From NCBI RefSeq assembly GCF_004000805.1, contig NZ_BILY01000011.1:62001-126000 (forward strand): a stretch of DNA of 64,000 bases, given 5' to 3'. The notes under the pieces are model-generated. The model was not told the origin of the DNA. It worked only from the letters and a program-made list of their open reading frames with translations, and searched no databases. Of the stretch, positions 18,021-26,571 are shown in pieces (the first letter of the stretch is position 1; the number at the start of each line of letters is the position of its first letter). The position numbers and the translations under genes are program-made. The DNA is from Paenibacillus glycanilyticus NBRC 16618 (GTDB lineage Bacteria > Bacillota > Bacilli > Paenibacillales > Paenibacillaceae).

Positions 18021-19715
18021 TTAATTGCCTTTCATGCTTTTTAAGTTTTCCTGCCATTTCGTTGTCTTGTAAGCAAGCAGCTTGTCGTAGCCAATTGCTT
18101 CGGCATCCTTCTGCGCTTTATCGAGGATCGCAAGAACCTCTTCATCGCTCTTCGCGTACAGTGCTTTTGCTCTTGCTTCCTTGTACAGCTCTTCGAAGGT
18201 TTGTGCGATAATGCCTTCCTCGGAATCAGGAGCCGGCGCAAGGTTGATGAATTCCGTAGCGTTCTTCTGCGTTTTCCACGTAATCGCATTTTGCCAGCGC
18301 GCTTCCCATGACTGCTGCTCTTCAGGCAAGGTCAGCTCGAATTTCATTTTGGACGTATCGATAAAGACGGTGTTGCCGTTCCATTGGAAGTTAACCGTTG
18401 CATCCATCATTTTCGTGCGGCCTTCCACGTCGGAGGTGTAAGCATCCGTAAAGATTGGGGAACCGTCCGCGTCCGTGCCTTTCCAATAGATGCCTTCAGG
18501 ACCCCAGAACAAGGTTCGCGTGCCTTCAGGACCAGTCAAATAATCGAGGAAAGCGAAAATTTTCTCCGGATCTTTAGCCGATTTGGTAATGACGCTTACG
18601 TTCCAGCCCAGCTGCGTGTAAGTGCCTGCCCAAATTTTATTCTTATCGAGTCCTGCTTTATGAACCGGCCACACCATCATGTAACCGGAATTCGGATCCT
18701 TCTTCTTCAGCTCGGCGTCGCCAACCGCGCCGTATTCCGTTGGGCTCGCGCCGGCAAATACCGCGGCCGTTCCGTTATAGGCCTGCTCCTTCACTTGATC
18801 CTTCGTTTGCGTCAGGGCATCCGGAGACATCAGCTTTTCGCGGAACAGCTTGCTTGCGAACTGCATCGACTCGCGGAAGACCGGATCAAGGAACAGCGAG
18901 GTGAGCTTATCGCCGGTAGGCACGGCACGGTTCGAAACATAAGCCGGCGAGTAATCCTCACCGAAGGCCGAATACAACACGTCAAGGCCTTGGCCGTCAA
19001 TCGCCAAATCCGGGTTAAACGGCGTTACGTTCGGATATTTCTCTTTGACCATTTTCAAATAGTTGTAGAAATCGTCCGTTGTTTCGAGAGCCGGCTTGCC
19101 GAGCTCCTCATAAATCTTTTTATTCAAAAGGTAGCCGGCGTTGCCGTTTGGCTGGGACGTATACCAGTTCGGGAACTGATAAATCTTGCCGTCCTTCGAA
19201 CGCAGCATGTTGATCGCCTCTTCGCCAACCCACTTCTTGAAATTCGGATATTTATCGAGATAATCGTCAAAAGGAACCAGCATGCCCGCTTCGCGCAGCT
19301 TCTCTACATCCGCTCCGCGGTCCATCCAGATGACATCCGGAAGGTCGCCAGAGGCAATCATGGTGTTCAGCTTCTGTGCGGCATTGCCGCCCGATTGAAC
19401 CGGCGTAATATCGACCTTCATATTGTCCTTAATCCATTTGGTTGCTTCATCCCCGCCCCAGGCTGGCATCGAATACCAGTCGTAATGCCCGTAAAAAGAA
19501 AACTTCAGCGGCTCGCTGCCAAGCTTCCATGCTCCCGAATCGCCAGCCGTGTTCGCGGGCGACTCGCTTTCAGCCGGCTTTTGGCTGTTTGTCGCTGCCG
19601 GTTCGTTGTTTGTCTTGTTTCCGTTACCGCTGGAGCATCCCGTCATTGCCAAAGTGATCGCCATTACGCTTGCTAGTCCAATCGTTGCCGATTTCCTCCA
19701 TCTGCTCATCTTCAT
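18021..19715 (-). CDS. Extracellular solute-binding lipoprotein, LplA type
   Basis: ABC-importer binding protein of about 564 residues, the long (~60 kDa) LplA-like class for oligosaccharides. A lipoprotein signal peptide ends in LAMTGC, with the lipidated Cys at residue 27, and is followed by an Asn/Ser/Thr-rich linker. The start MKMSRW (19715) is chosen because GAGAGGGG precedes it; a second ATG two codons later is equally possible. It follows the two permease genes in the same operon. No ATPase gene is present; such systems usually share a common MsmX-like ATPase. Confidence 0.92.
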   Translation of the reverse strand: MKMSRWRKSATIGLASVMAITLAMTGCSSGNGNKTNNEPAATNSQKPAESESPANTAGDSGAWKLGSEPLKFSFYGHYDWYSMPAWGGDEATKWIKDNMKVDITPVQSGGNAAQKLNTMIASGDLPDVIWMDRGADVEKLREAGMLVPFDDYLDKYPNFKKWVGEEAINMLRSKDGKIYQFPNWYTSQPNGNAGYLLNKKIYEELGKPALETTDDFYNYLKMVKEKYPNVTPFNPDLAIDGQGLDVLYSAFGEDYSPAYVSNRAVPTGDKLTSLFLDPVFRESMQFASKLFREKLMSPDALTQTKDQVKEQAYNGTAAVFAGASPTEYGAVGDAELKKKDPNSGYMMVWPVHKAGLDKNKIWAGTYTQLGWNVSVITKSAKDPEKIFAFLDYLTGPEGTRTLFWGPEGIYWKGTDADGSPIFTDAYTSDVEGRTKMMDATVNFQWNGNTVFIDTSKMKFELTLPEEQQSWEARWQNAITWKTQKNATEFINLAPAPDSEEGIIAQTFEELYKEARAKALYAKSDEEVLAILDKAQKDAEAIGYDKLLAYKTTKWQENLKSMKGN

Positions 19716-19830
19716 AAAACCCCTCTCTCCCATGCTTTTAATTATGTTCAGCGGAAGCGGATTTGTCGATCCATGCTGCCGGGCAAGCGTATCCGTTTCA
19801 CGTTGAAAACGCTGGTTGGACGCAAGCTCC

Positions 19831-20730
19831 CTATTCCTTCAAAGAGCCTACCAATACCCCTTTTACGAAATACTTCTGCACGAACGGATACACGGCGATA
19901 ATCGGAATGGTAGCCACCATCATCGTAGCCATCGAAAGCGACTTGCTGGTCACGCTTTTCATCGAGCTGAGCCTGCTCTGGGATGCGGAATCCAGCTGCG
20001 AGAACTGCTCGCTCATAATATTGGAATTCAGAATCTGCTGCAGCATCGTCTGAATGGGAATAAGCTTTTCCTTCGTAATGTAGAGACTTGGGTAAAACCA
20101 ATCGTTCCAGTGCCCCACTGCCGTAAATAAGGCGAGCGTAGCGATAACGGGACCGGATAACGGCAAAATGATGCGAAAGAATGTTGCCCAGTAACCGCAG
20201 CCGTCGATTTGCGCCGATTCCTCGAGACCTTTGGGAAGTCCCTGGAAGAAGGTCCGGAATATAATCATGTTCCATACGCTGATCAACCCCGGAATGATAA
20301 AGACAAGAAAGTTATCCATAAGGCCGAGACCGCGGATTAACAGGAACGTCGGGATAATGCCCCCGCTGAAGTAGAGCGTAACAATGCAGGCGATCATATA
20401 AAACTTGCGGCCGATCAGCTCGCGCTTGGTCATGCCGTAAGCGAATATGGCGGTAAACAGAATAGAGCAGGCTGTGCCAATCACCGTCCGCATGACGGAA
20501 ATATAAAATCCGTTGATAATCCGTTTGTCCTGGAAAACGATTTCGTAGTTATCGACCGTAAAAGCCCTCGGCCAGAAGGTCACGCCTCCAAGCGCCGTGT
20601 CCATCCCCTTGTTAAACGAGATTACCGCGGCGTTCCAGAACGGATAAAAGGTAAAGAAGGCGATAACGGTCAGGCTGATATAAACGAAGATCGATAAGCT
20701 TCTATCGCTTAAGCTGGATTTGATTCTCAT
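19831..20730 (-). CDS. Carbohydrate ABC transporter permease, LplC / MalG type
   Basis: A 299-residue inner permease with six membrane segments. The EAA loop ESAQIDGCGYWATFFRIILP (around residue 200) contacts the ATPase. The protein ends in the typical KGVLVGSLKE. It partners the LplB-type permease encoded just upstream (36 bp apart) and the binding protein downstream. The polysaccharide or oligosaccharide substrate cannot be told from the sequence. Confidence 0.93.
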   Translation of the reverse strand: MRIKSSLSDRSLSIFVYISLTVIAFFTFYPFWNAAVISFNKGMDTALGGVTFWPRAFTVDNYEIVFQDKRIINGFYISVMRTVIGTACSILFTAIFAYGMTKRELIGRKFYMIACIVTLYFSGGIIPTFLLIRGLGLMDNFLVFIIPGLISVWNMIIFRTFFQGLPKGLEESAQIDGCGYWATFFRIILPLSGPVIATLALFTAVGHWNDWFYPSLYITKEKLIPIQTMLQQILNSNIMSEQFSQLDSASQSRLSSMKSVTSKSLSMATMMVATIPIIAVYPFVQKYFVKGVLVGSLKE

Positions 20731-20766
20731 ACGCGGCGGTCCTCCTTGTGCGATTATGTGCTTGCC

Positions 20767-21726
20767 TTACCATAAGCTGTTGCCGGTTCTTCTTGCCAGC
20801 AGATTGGCAAAGGTGAGCAAGCCAACGCTGATTACGGCCTTGAACAATCCAACTGCCGTCGCATAGGAGAAGCGCTGTCCGGTTATCCCCGTTCTGTACA
20901 CGTACGTATCCAGCACATCCGATACGTCTCTCAGTACCGGATTAACGCCGAGCAGGAGCAGATCCTCAAAGCCTGCGCTAAGCAGGTTGCCGATTGCGAG
21001 TATAAGGAAGATGATGACGACGGGCATAATCGTTGGAATCGTAATCATAAAGATTTGCTTGAACCGGCTTGCTCCGTCGATGGAAGCGGCTTCGTACATG
21101 TTAGGGTCAATGCCGGCAATCGCGGCCAGGTAGACGATAGAGCTGAAGCCGATCTCCTTCCAGACCCCCGTCGTTACGATAATCGTCCAGAAGTATTCCG
21201 GAATGGACAGGAAGCTGATCGGTTCTTTGATGAGATGCACGGACTGGAGCAGAATATTCAGGCTGCCGTTCTCCACCGACAGGATCGACATCGCAAAGCC
21301 CGACACGATAACCCACGATAGGAAATGCGGCAAATAGCTCACTGTCTGTACAACGCGCTTAAAGTACATGTTCTTTACTTCGTTCAGCATAAGCGCCAGA
21401 ACGATTGGCGCCGGGAAGCCGAATAAGAGCTTCAATACGCTGATGATGATCGTATTTCGCATCACCCGTTCAAACTCCGGCGCATGGAAGAACATTTCGA
21501 AATGTTTAAGCCCCACCCAAGGGCTGTCCAAAAACCCTTTAAAGATGCTGTAATCCTGGAACGCGGTCAATACGCCGTACATCGGTATGTAACTGAATAC
21601 GAAAATGAGCAGAAGCGCCGGAATAACCATCAACTGCAAATCCCATTGCTTAACGAAGCGTACCAGCTTGGATTTGCGCTTTAGCGCTTGTTGTTTCTCT
21701 GCAACGGCTACGGTGATCTCTGTCAT
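20767..21726 (-). CDS. ABC transporter permease, LplB / MalF type
   Basis: A 319-residue permease with six membrane segments and the EAA loop EAASIDGASRFKQIFMITIP (around residue 210). The start MTEITVAV at 21726 follows GGGGGGA; the ten in-frame codons further upstream belong to a hairpin repeat. It is the first gene of the lplB-lplC-solute-binding-yesN-yesM cluster. The N-terminal ~30 residues are cytoplasmic and basic. Confidence 0.92.
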   Translation of the reverse strand: MTEITVAVAEKQQALKRKSKLVRFVKQWDLQLMVIPALLLIFVFSYIPMYGVLTAFQDYSIFKGFLDSPWVGLKHFEMFFHAPEFERVMRNTIIISVLKLLFGFPAPIVLALMLNEVKNMYFKRVVQTVSYLPHFLSWVIVSGFAMSILSVENGSLNILLQSVHLIKEPISFLSIPEYFWTIIVTTGVWKEIGFSSIVYLAAIAGIDPNMYEAASIDGASRFKQIFMITIPTIMPVVIIFLILAIGNLLSAGFEDLLLLGVNPVLRDVSDVLDTYVYRTGITGQRFSYATAVGLFKAVISVGLLTFANLLARRTGNSLW

Positions 21727-21739
21727 TCGTTGTCCCCCC

Positions 21740-21786
21740 AAAAAGAATGGCAACACGTTTTTGGTTGCGATTCTTGCTTCGTTAAG
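21740..21786 (-). repeat. SD-linked hairpin repeat, copy 4 (before lplB-type gene)
   Basis: Arms 21743-21754 and 21764-21775 pair with one mismatch. On the minus strand they are preceded by GCTTAACGAAGC and followed by ATTCTTTTT, then GGGGGGA, the ribosome-binding site of the permease gene. The inner arm (GCAAC/GTTGC) differs in sequence from the other copies but still pairs. The remaining gap to apt (21787-21988) holds nothing I can recognise; the operon promoter should lie there. Confidence 0.75.
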
Positions 21787-21988
21787 CTACAGATGGAAGC
21801 AAGTGGTCTTGCTTTTATTTTAGAATTAGAGAAGGTTCGTTTCTATTTGCCAGACCAACGAAAAATGATACATTTCAATTGATTAATGTTATTTTTCATA
21901 ACACTCCATTCCGATGTATGCGGTTGCATTTTTAGCCCGGAAAATGAATCCGTTTCCACCTCACATCTCTTGAAAGGTGTATGAAAAC

Positions 21989-22029
21989 AAAAAAAAACTG
22001 CCCCTTCCGCTCACGCGTCAGGGACAGTT
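21989..22029 (-). terminator. Terminator of apt
   Basis: A 10-bp stem AACTGTCCCT/AGGGGCAGTT (22020-22029 with 21997-22006), followed by nine T on the minus strand, just after the apt stop. Confidence 0.88.
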
Positions 22030-22046
22030 AAGGTAAAGACTTGATT

Positions 22047-22568
22047 TTAGTATGTTACGAGGGAGAACACTTCCACGCCTTCCAGCTTCTCGCGGCCCGT
22101 CAGGTAGGACAGCTCGATCAGGAACGCGGCGCCAACCACTTCGCCGCCCAGCTGGCGGACAAGGTTCATCGACGTCGCGATTGTACCGCCGGTAGCAAGC
22201 AGGTCATCCGCAATAAGTACGCGCTGACCGGGAGAAATCGCGTCCTTATGCATCGCTAGGCTGTCATTGCCGTATTCCAGGTCGTAGCTGGCCTGAATCG
22301 TCTCGCCGGGCAGCTTGCCGCTTTTGCGGATTGGCGCAAAACCAACGCCAAGCGCCGTAGCAAGCGGAGCGCCAACAACAAAGCCGCGCGCTTCCGGTCC
22401 TGCGATAATGTCGATTTTCAGATGCTCAACCGCTTTGCGGATATCCTCGATAGCAGCACGGTATACGTCGCCATCCTTCAGAAGAGTTGTAATATCTTTG
22501 AATCTAATGCCTGGTTGCGGAAAATCGGGAATCACCCGGATGTAGTCTTTGAAATTAATATCGCTCAT
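22047..22568 (-). CDS. apt: Adenine phosphoribosyltransferase
   Basis: Purine-salvage enzyme making AMP from adenine and PRPP, 173 residues from the chosen start [20 protein letters not shown] (22568). The PRPP-binding loop [13 protein letters not shown] is intact, and GPEARGF is present. Some 12 further in-frame codons lie upstream, but the homologous N-terminus begins at this Met. It lies 36 bp after recJ, as in B. subtilis recJ-apt-relA, although here the transporter cluster separates apt from relA. Confidence 0.96.
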   Translation of the reverse strand: MSDINFKDYIRVIPDFPQPGIRFKDITTLLKDGDVYRAAIEDIRKAVEHLKIDIIAGPEARGFVVGAPLATALGVGFAPIRKSGKLPGETIQASYDLEYGNDSLAMHKDAISPGQRVLIADDLLATGGTIATSMNLVRQLGGEVVGAAFLIELSYLTGREKLEGVEVFSLVTY

Positions 22569-22604
22569 TCTCTTGTTCAATCCTTTCTCTACTTCCCATA
22601 TCAA

Positions 22605-24638
22605 TTATGCCATTACTTCGTTTGGAACATACGGCGAACGCAGCCTTTCGGCTTCGCGTTTCGCCTCTTGATACCTTTGCGACGTACCAAGATCACGCTT
22701 TTGCGGCGCTTCGGCAACAACGAAATGAGTGCCGTCAACCGCAATAAAGCCAAGCTCGAGGAATACCTCCAGCATGACGGTTATCATCTGCTCCGGCCAG
22801 CCGCATTGCCCGGAAAGATAGGCTTCGATTCCTTTTGCCGGAATACGCTGTTTTCTTCGGAGCAGCTGGTATACCTGTCCGAAGTGCTCCCGTTCAGGGA
22901 ATCTCGCAAGCGCTCCCCCGAAATACAGATCATGAATATGAAGTTGGGCTTTGCGCTGGCCGTTCCATTCGTTAATCGACAGCTCGCCGACGAGATCAAC
23001 GGGCAGACCGGCCTGCAGCTGATTCGACAGCTCTCCCAATCCGAATCCTACCGCATCCAGGGACGCACGCCCGCTTCGGAGCGACAGCTTCAAATGCCTG
23101 GCATCCTTGCCCATCGTTCGATAGTCGGACAGCTCGGCGGATTGCAGCAGCAGCCTAGGCGAAGGATTGCCCGCTCCAAACGGCTCAAGCAAAGCAAGCT
23201 GGCCGATCGTATGGATGCTTGCGTCCCCAACCGAGCAGACCAGATCAATAGCCGTCTTCGGAATCCAATCCTGCTCCGTCATCCATTCCATCGCCAGCTC
23301 GCCTAGCTTCTCCTCGAATGCAGGCAGCTGATCGCGGTGAAGGCTCATGCCGGCCGCCGCCTGATGACCGCCGTAATGGTCCAGCAGCTCGTCGCATTCG
23401 GTTAACGCGGCATGAAGATCATAGCCTTCAATGGATCTCGCCGACCCTTTGCACATTCCGTTGTCCGGATCGATGCCAAGGATAATAACCGGCTTGTAAT
23501 AGCGCTCCAGGATCTTGGAAGCAACAATTCCGATTACGCCAACGTTCCAGCCTTCTCCAGCCAGGACGATGACGGCAGGCTCGGGTCTCGCTGCCGCTTG
23601 CGCAGCGTCCCGTTTCCCCTGCCACTGTTGTTCGGCTTCCTTCACGATGCCGTCTACGATTCGCTGTCTTTCCTTGTTGAGCACATCCAGCGAAGATGCT
23701 GCCCTTATGGCCTCGTCGTAATCGCCGGTCGTCAGCAGCTCTACCGCGCGCTTCGCATGATCCAACCGGCCCGCGGCGTTAATGCGCGGCGCCATGCCAA
23801 AAGCAACGGTCGTGGACGTCACTTGATCCAGCTCTATCCCGCATGCTTCCGATAAGGCGCGGAAGCCCGTATTTCCGGTATTTTGCAGCCGGGCGAGTCC
23901 AGCCCGGACCAATACCCGGTTCTCATCGGTGAGCGGCATGATGTCCGCAATCGTGCCAAGGCTGACAATATCCGTCCATTCCATTGGAGGACGCCCCATA
24001 AGAGCCGTTGCCAGCTTGAAGGCTACGCCAACGCCGGCCAATCCTTTGAACGGATAAGGGCAATCCTCCCGCTTCGGATTAACAACGGCAACCGCATCCG
24101 GAATCCGCTCCGGCGGTTCATGATGGTCGGTTACGACGATATCAATGCCTAGCGACTTCGCATATTCCACCTGCTCGTAAGCGCTGATGCCCGTGTCAAC
24201 CGTGACGATTAGACGAACGCCGTCAGCAGCAGCCAGATCAATCGCCCCGGTATTCAGGCCGTAACCTTCCAAAGCGCGATGCGGAATATAATAATCAAAG
24301 GAATAACCTAATTCGCGGAATACATGAATCAGCAGCGATGTACTGGATACCCCGTCCGCATCGTAATCCCCGTAAATCCGAATGAATTCACTGTTATCCG
24401 CCGCCTGCCGAATCCGGTCAACGGCTTCTTTCATGTCCTTCAGCAGATACGGGTCATGCAGCCGGTCTTCCCCTCCCCGCAGGAAGGTTTCCGCCGCTTC
24501 CTTATCCTTATAGCCTCTCTGAACAAGAAGCTTGGCAACAAGAGGAGGAATTCCGAGCTGTGCCGACAACCGTTCCGCCTGCTGCTCATCCTCATTATTC
24601 CAAGGCGCCAAATTCCAGCGTGTTTTTGCCTGTATCAC
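22605..24638 (-). CDS. recJ: Single-stranded-DNA-specific exonuclease RecJ
   Basis: DHH-family 5'-3' ssDNA exonuclease in recombination and mismatch repair, 677 residues. Visible are the DHH-phosphoesterase motifs (YGDYDADGVSS, VTVDTGIS, VTDHHEPPE), the DHHA1 domain with GGHQAAAGMSL, an OB-fold region and a C-terminal winged-helix-like extension found in Bacillales. The start is GTG with AAAGGGG about 13 bp upstream, slightly far. It is followed closely by apt. Confidence 0.95.
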   Translation of the reverse strand: MIQAKTRWNLAPWNNEDEQQAERLSAQLGIPPLVAKLLVQRGYKDKEAAETFLRGGEDRLHDPYLLKDMKEAVDRIRQAADNSEFIRIYGDYDADGVSSTSLLIHVFRELGYSFDYYIPHRALEGYGLNTGAIDLAAADGVRLIVTVDTGISAYEQVEYAKSLGIDIVVTDHHEPPERIPDAVAVVNPKREDCPYPFKGLAGVGVAFKLATALMGRPPMEWTDIVSLGTIADIMPLTDENRVLVRAGLARLQNTGNTGFRALSEACGIELDQVTSTTVAFGMAPRINAAGRLDHAKRAVELLTTGDYDEAIRAASSLDVLNKERQRIVDGIVKEAEQQWQGKRDAAQAAARPEPAVIVLAGEGWNVGVIGIVASKILERYYKPVIILGIDPDNGMCKGSARSIEGYDLHAALTECDELLDHYGGHQAAAGMSLHRDQLPAFEEKLGELAMEWMTEQDWIPKTAIDLVCSVGDASIHTIGQLALLEPFGAGNPSPRLLLQSAELSDYRTMGKDARHLKLSLRSGRASLDAVGFGLGELSNQLQAGLPVDLVGELSINEWNGQRKAQLHIHDLYFGGALARFPEREHFGQVYQLLRRKQRIPAKGIEAYLSGQCGWPEQMITVMLEVFLELGFIAVDGTHFVVAEAPQKRDLGTSQRYQEAKREAERLRSPYVPNEVMA

Positions 24639-24663
24639 GCTAAAGTTTCAACCCCTTTCCATT

Positions 24664-25554
24664 CTATTGCAGAAGCGTTGGCATTTGCTCCTGGTTCGGA
24701 TCATGATTCGATTTGTAAGGATAACCGGGATCATAAGGCTCTACATGGATCGTCACGTCCGTTACATGGCCGAACCGGGTAAGCAGCAGCTGCTTCGTCC
24801 GCTTAGCAATTTCATGGCCTTCCAATACGGAAATACGCGGATTTACACTGATCACGATATCGGCAACAACATAATGCCCTTGTTCCTTAGCTTGAATCGA
24901 TTCCACGGTAATAACCCCTTCTACCCGCTGAATCAGCTGCATCAATATTTCCGTGTCTTCGCTTTGGATCTCAGCCTTTGCATCTTTTCTTACAAATCCG
25001 GCGATCGTGCGATAGCCGCTTAACATGACAATGACTGCAATCACAATTGCAGCCGCAGGATCCAGATAATACAAAGCCGGCAGCGCCGCTGCCTTCCCAA
25101 GCATGGCTCCACCTGCTCCAACAAGCGCCGCAAGCGAGCAATACAAGCTTGAGCCGCGCTCCTTCTGGGAAAAGAACATCTCACGAACAAGCAAACTAAG
25201 GAGAATGGCGGCAAGCGCGGTCCAGTGCGGCGGTTTATCGACCCCTTCCGCAATGGAGCGAATGGCGGAAATGCCAATCTCCAGGCTTGTAATCAGAAAA
25301 AACACGGCCAGGAAAACTTTCGTCAGCGCTTCAGTCCGGAGCATCGCGGCCGTTTTCTTGCTTCCCTCCTGCTTACCGGACAACAAAGCAAAAGCGGCGG
25401 CACATTCTGCCGCCGTACGGAAGGCATCGGCGAGCAGCGATTTGCTGCCCGCGAGTCCGCCTACTATGCCTTTAAACAACGCCAGCGCCGCAGTTCCCCA
25501 TAAGCCCGCCTGTTCAGCCGGCTTTGCCTTCGCATATCGTTGTTCGGTTGACAT
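24664..25554 (-). CDS. Cation diffusion facilitator family protein, degenerate metal site
   Basis: A 296-residue membrane protein with the CDF layout: six hydrophobic segments, then a cytoplasmic ferredoxin-like domain (about 200-280, VEGVITVESIQAKEQGHYVVADI). The usual zinc site is not conserved. TM2 reads ADAFRTAAEC where DxxxD is expected, giving D..E, and the TM5 HHRSD motif is replaced by ERGSS before LYCSLAALVG. It may transport another ion or be regulatory. The position between recJ and secF is the conserved place for a CDF gene in this cluster. Confidence 0.8.
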   Translation of the reverse strand: MSTEQRYAKAKPAEQAGLWGTAALALFKGIVGGLAGSKSLLADAFRTAAECAAAFALLSGKQEGSKKTAAMLRTEALTKVFLAVFFLITSLEIGISAIRSIAEGVDKPPHWTALAAILLSLLVREMFFSQKERGSSLYCSLAALVGAGGAMLGKAAALPALYYLDPAAAIVIAVIVMLSGYRTIAGFVRKDAKAEIQSEDTEILMQLIQRVEGVITVESIQAKEQGHYVVADIVISVNPRISVLEGHEIAKRTKQLLLTRFGHVTDVTIHVEPYDPGYPYKSNHDPNQEQMPTLLQ

Positions 25555-25567
25555 TTATGCCTCCAGC

Positions 25568-25617
25568 GTGGAATGGAACGCCGGTAATGGAACAAGCCGG
25601 CTTCCATTCCACTTTTT
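25568..25617 (+). terminator. Terminator-like hairpin oriented against the operon
   Basis: A stem of about 16 bp with one bulge (25568-25584 with 25597-25612), followed on the plus strand by TTTTTC. The flanking genes run on the minus strand, where no U-run follows. It could block antisense transcription or fold in the leader of the CDF mRNA close to its ribosome-binding site. Confidence 0.55.
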
Positions 25618-25650
25618 CATAGAGTATTTTTCTATATTTGAAGCTAAAGC

Positions 25651-26571
25651 TTATACCGCTTTTTTAGCCGCTGCTTTCGTAGACGGCTTTTGCTTGCTCT
25701 TCATAACCATCCACAGCGGAGCCGCGATACAGATCGAAGAATAAGCGCCGCTCGCAAGACCAATCATCTTCGCGAGAGCGAACAGCTTAATCGATTCGCT
25801 GCCGAAGATGAACAGGCACGTAGCGATAATGAGAACGGCGAGCACCGTGTAAATGTTACGCGCCATCGTTTGCCACAAGCTTTGGTTCACAAGATCGCCG
25901 ATTTGATCGGCATTTTTTGTTTTGGCAAAACGAAGATTTTCGCGGATCCGGTCGAAGATAACGATTTTATCGTTAATCGAGTAACCGATCGTTGTCAATA
26001 CGGCCGCGATAAACGGCAGGTCAACCTGAAGACGGAAAATCGAGAACATCGTAATAACGACAAAGGCATCATACAAAATCGCAATGTTGGCCGCAAGCGC
26101 CATACGCCATTCGAAGCGGATCATTACGTAGAGCATAATCGCTACGCTCGCGATAATAACCGCGTAAATCGCTTTGACGCCAAGCTCCTGCGCCATATCC
26201 GGCGATACGACGTTAACCTCGGAAGATACTTTATCGCCGTATTTTTCTTTGAAAGCATCCTCGATCGCTTTAACCTTCGCCTGTTCGAGGACGTCGTCGA
26301 AACGGGCAGATACGCGGTCGCCGTTAGTGCCGCCTACCGTAGGCGTAACATTGGTATAGCCTTGTTGGGACAAAATATCTTTGGCTTCCGCCTGGGTAAT
26401 CTTCTTGCCTACGAGAATATCCATGTTGGTACCGGCCTTGAAGTCAACCCCGAAGTTCATATGGAAGATGCTGACCATCAAAATGCCGACAATCGTCAAA
26501 ATAGCCGAGAACAAGAAAAACTTGTTGCGGTGTTTAATAAAGTCGAACCGAACCTTTGCATTATAGAGCAC
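25651..26571 (-). CDS. secF: Protein translocase subunit SecF
   Basis: SecDF component of 306 residues using proton-motive force to help protein export. N-terminal TM helix, short periplasmic-side P4 domain, then five TM helices with the conserved RFEWRMALAANIAILYDAF and TIGYSINDKIVIFDRIREN segments. The Lys/Ala-rich C-terminus is cytoplasmic. It overlaps the end of secD by 11 bp, so SecD and SecF are separate coupled proteins rather than the fused SecDF of B. subtilis. Confidence 0.95.
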   Translation of the reverse strand: MLYNAKVRFDFIKHRNKFFLFSAILTIVGILMVSIFHMNFGVDFKAGTNMDILVGKKITQAEAKDILSQQGYTNVTPTVGGTNGDRVSARFDDVLEQAKVKAIEDAFKEKYGDKVSSEVNVVSPDMAQELGVKAIYAVIIASVAIMLYVMIRFEWRMALAANIAILYDAFVVITMFSIFRLQVDLPFIAAVLTTIGYSINDKIVIFDRIRENLRFAKTKNADQIGDLVNQSLWQTMARNIYTVLAVLIIATCLFIFGSESIKLFALAKMIGLASGAYSSICIAAPLWMVMKSKQKPSTKAAAKKAV

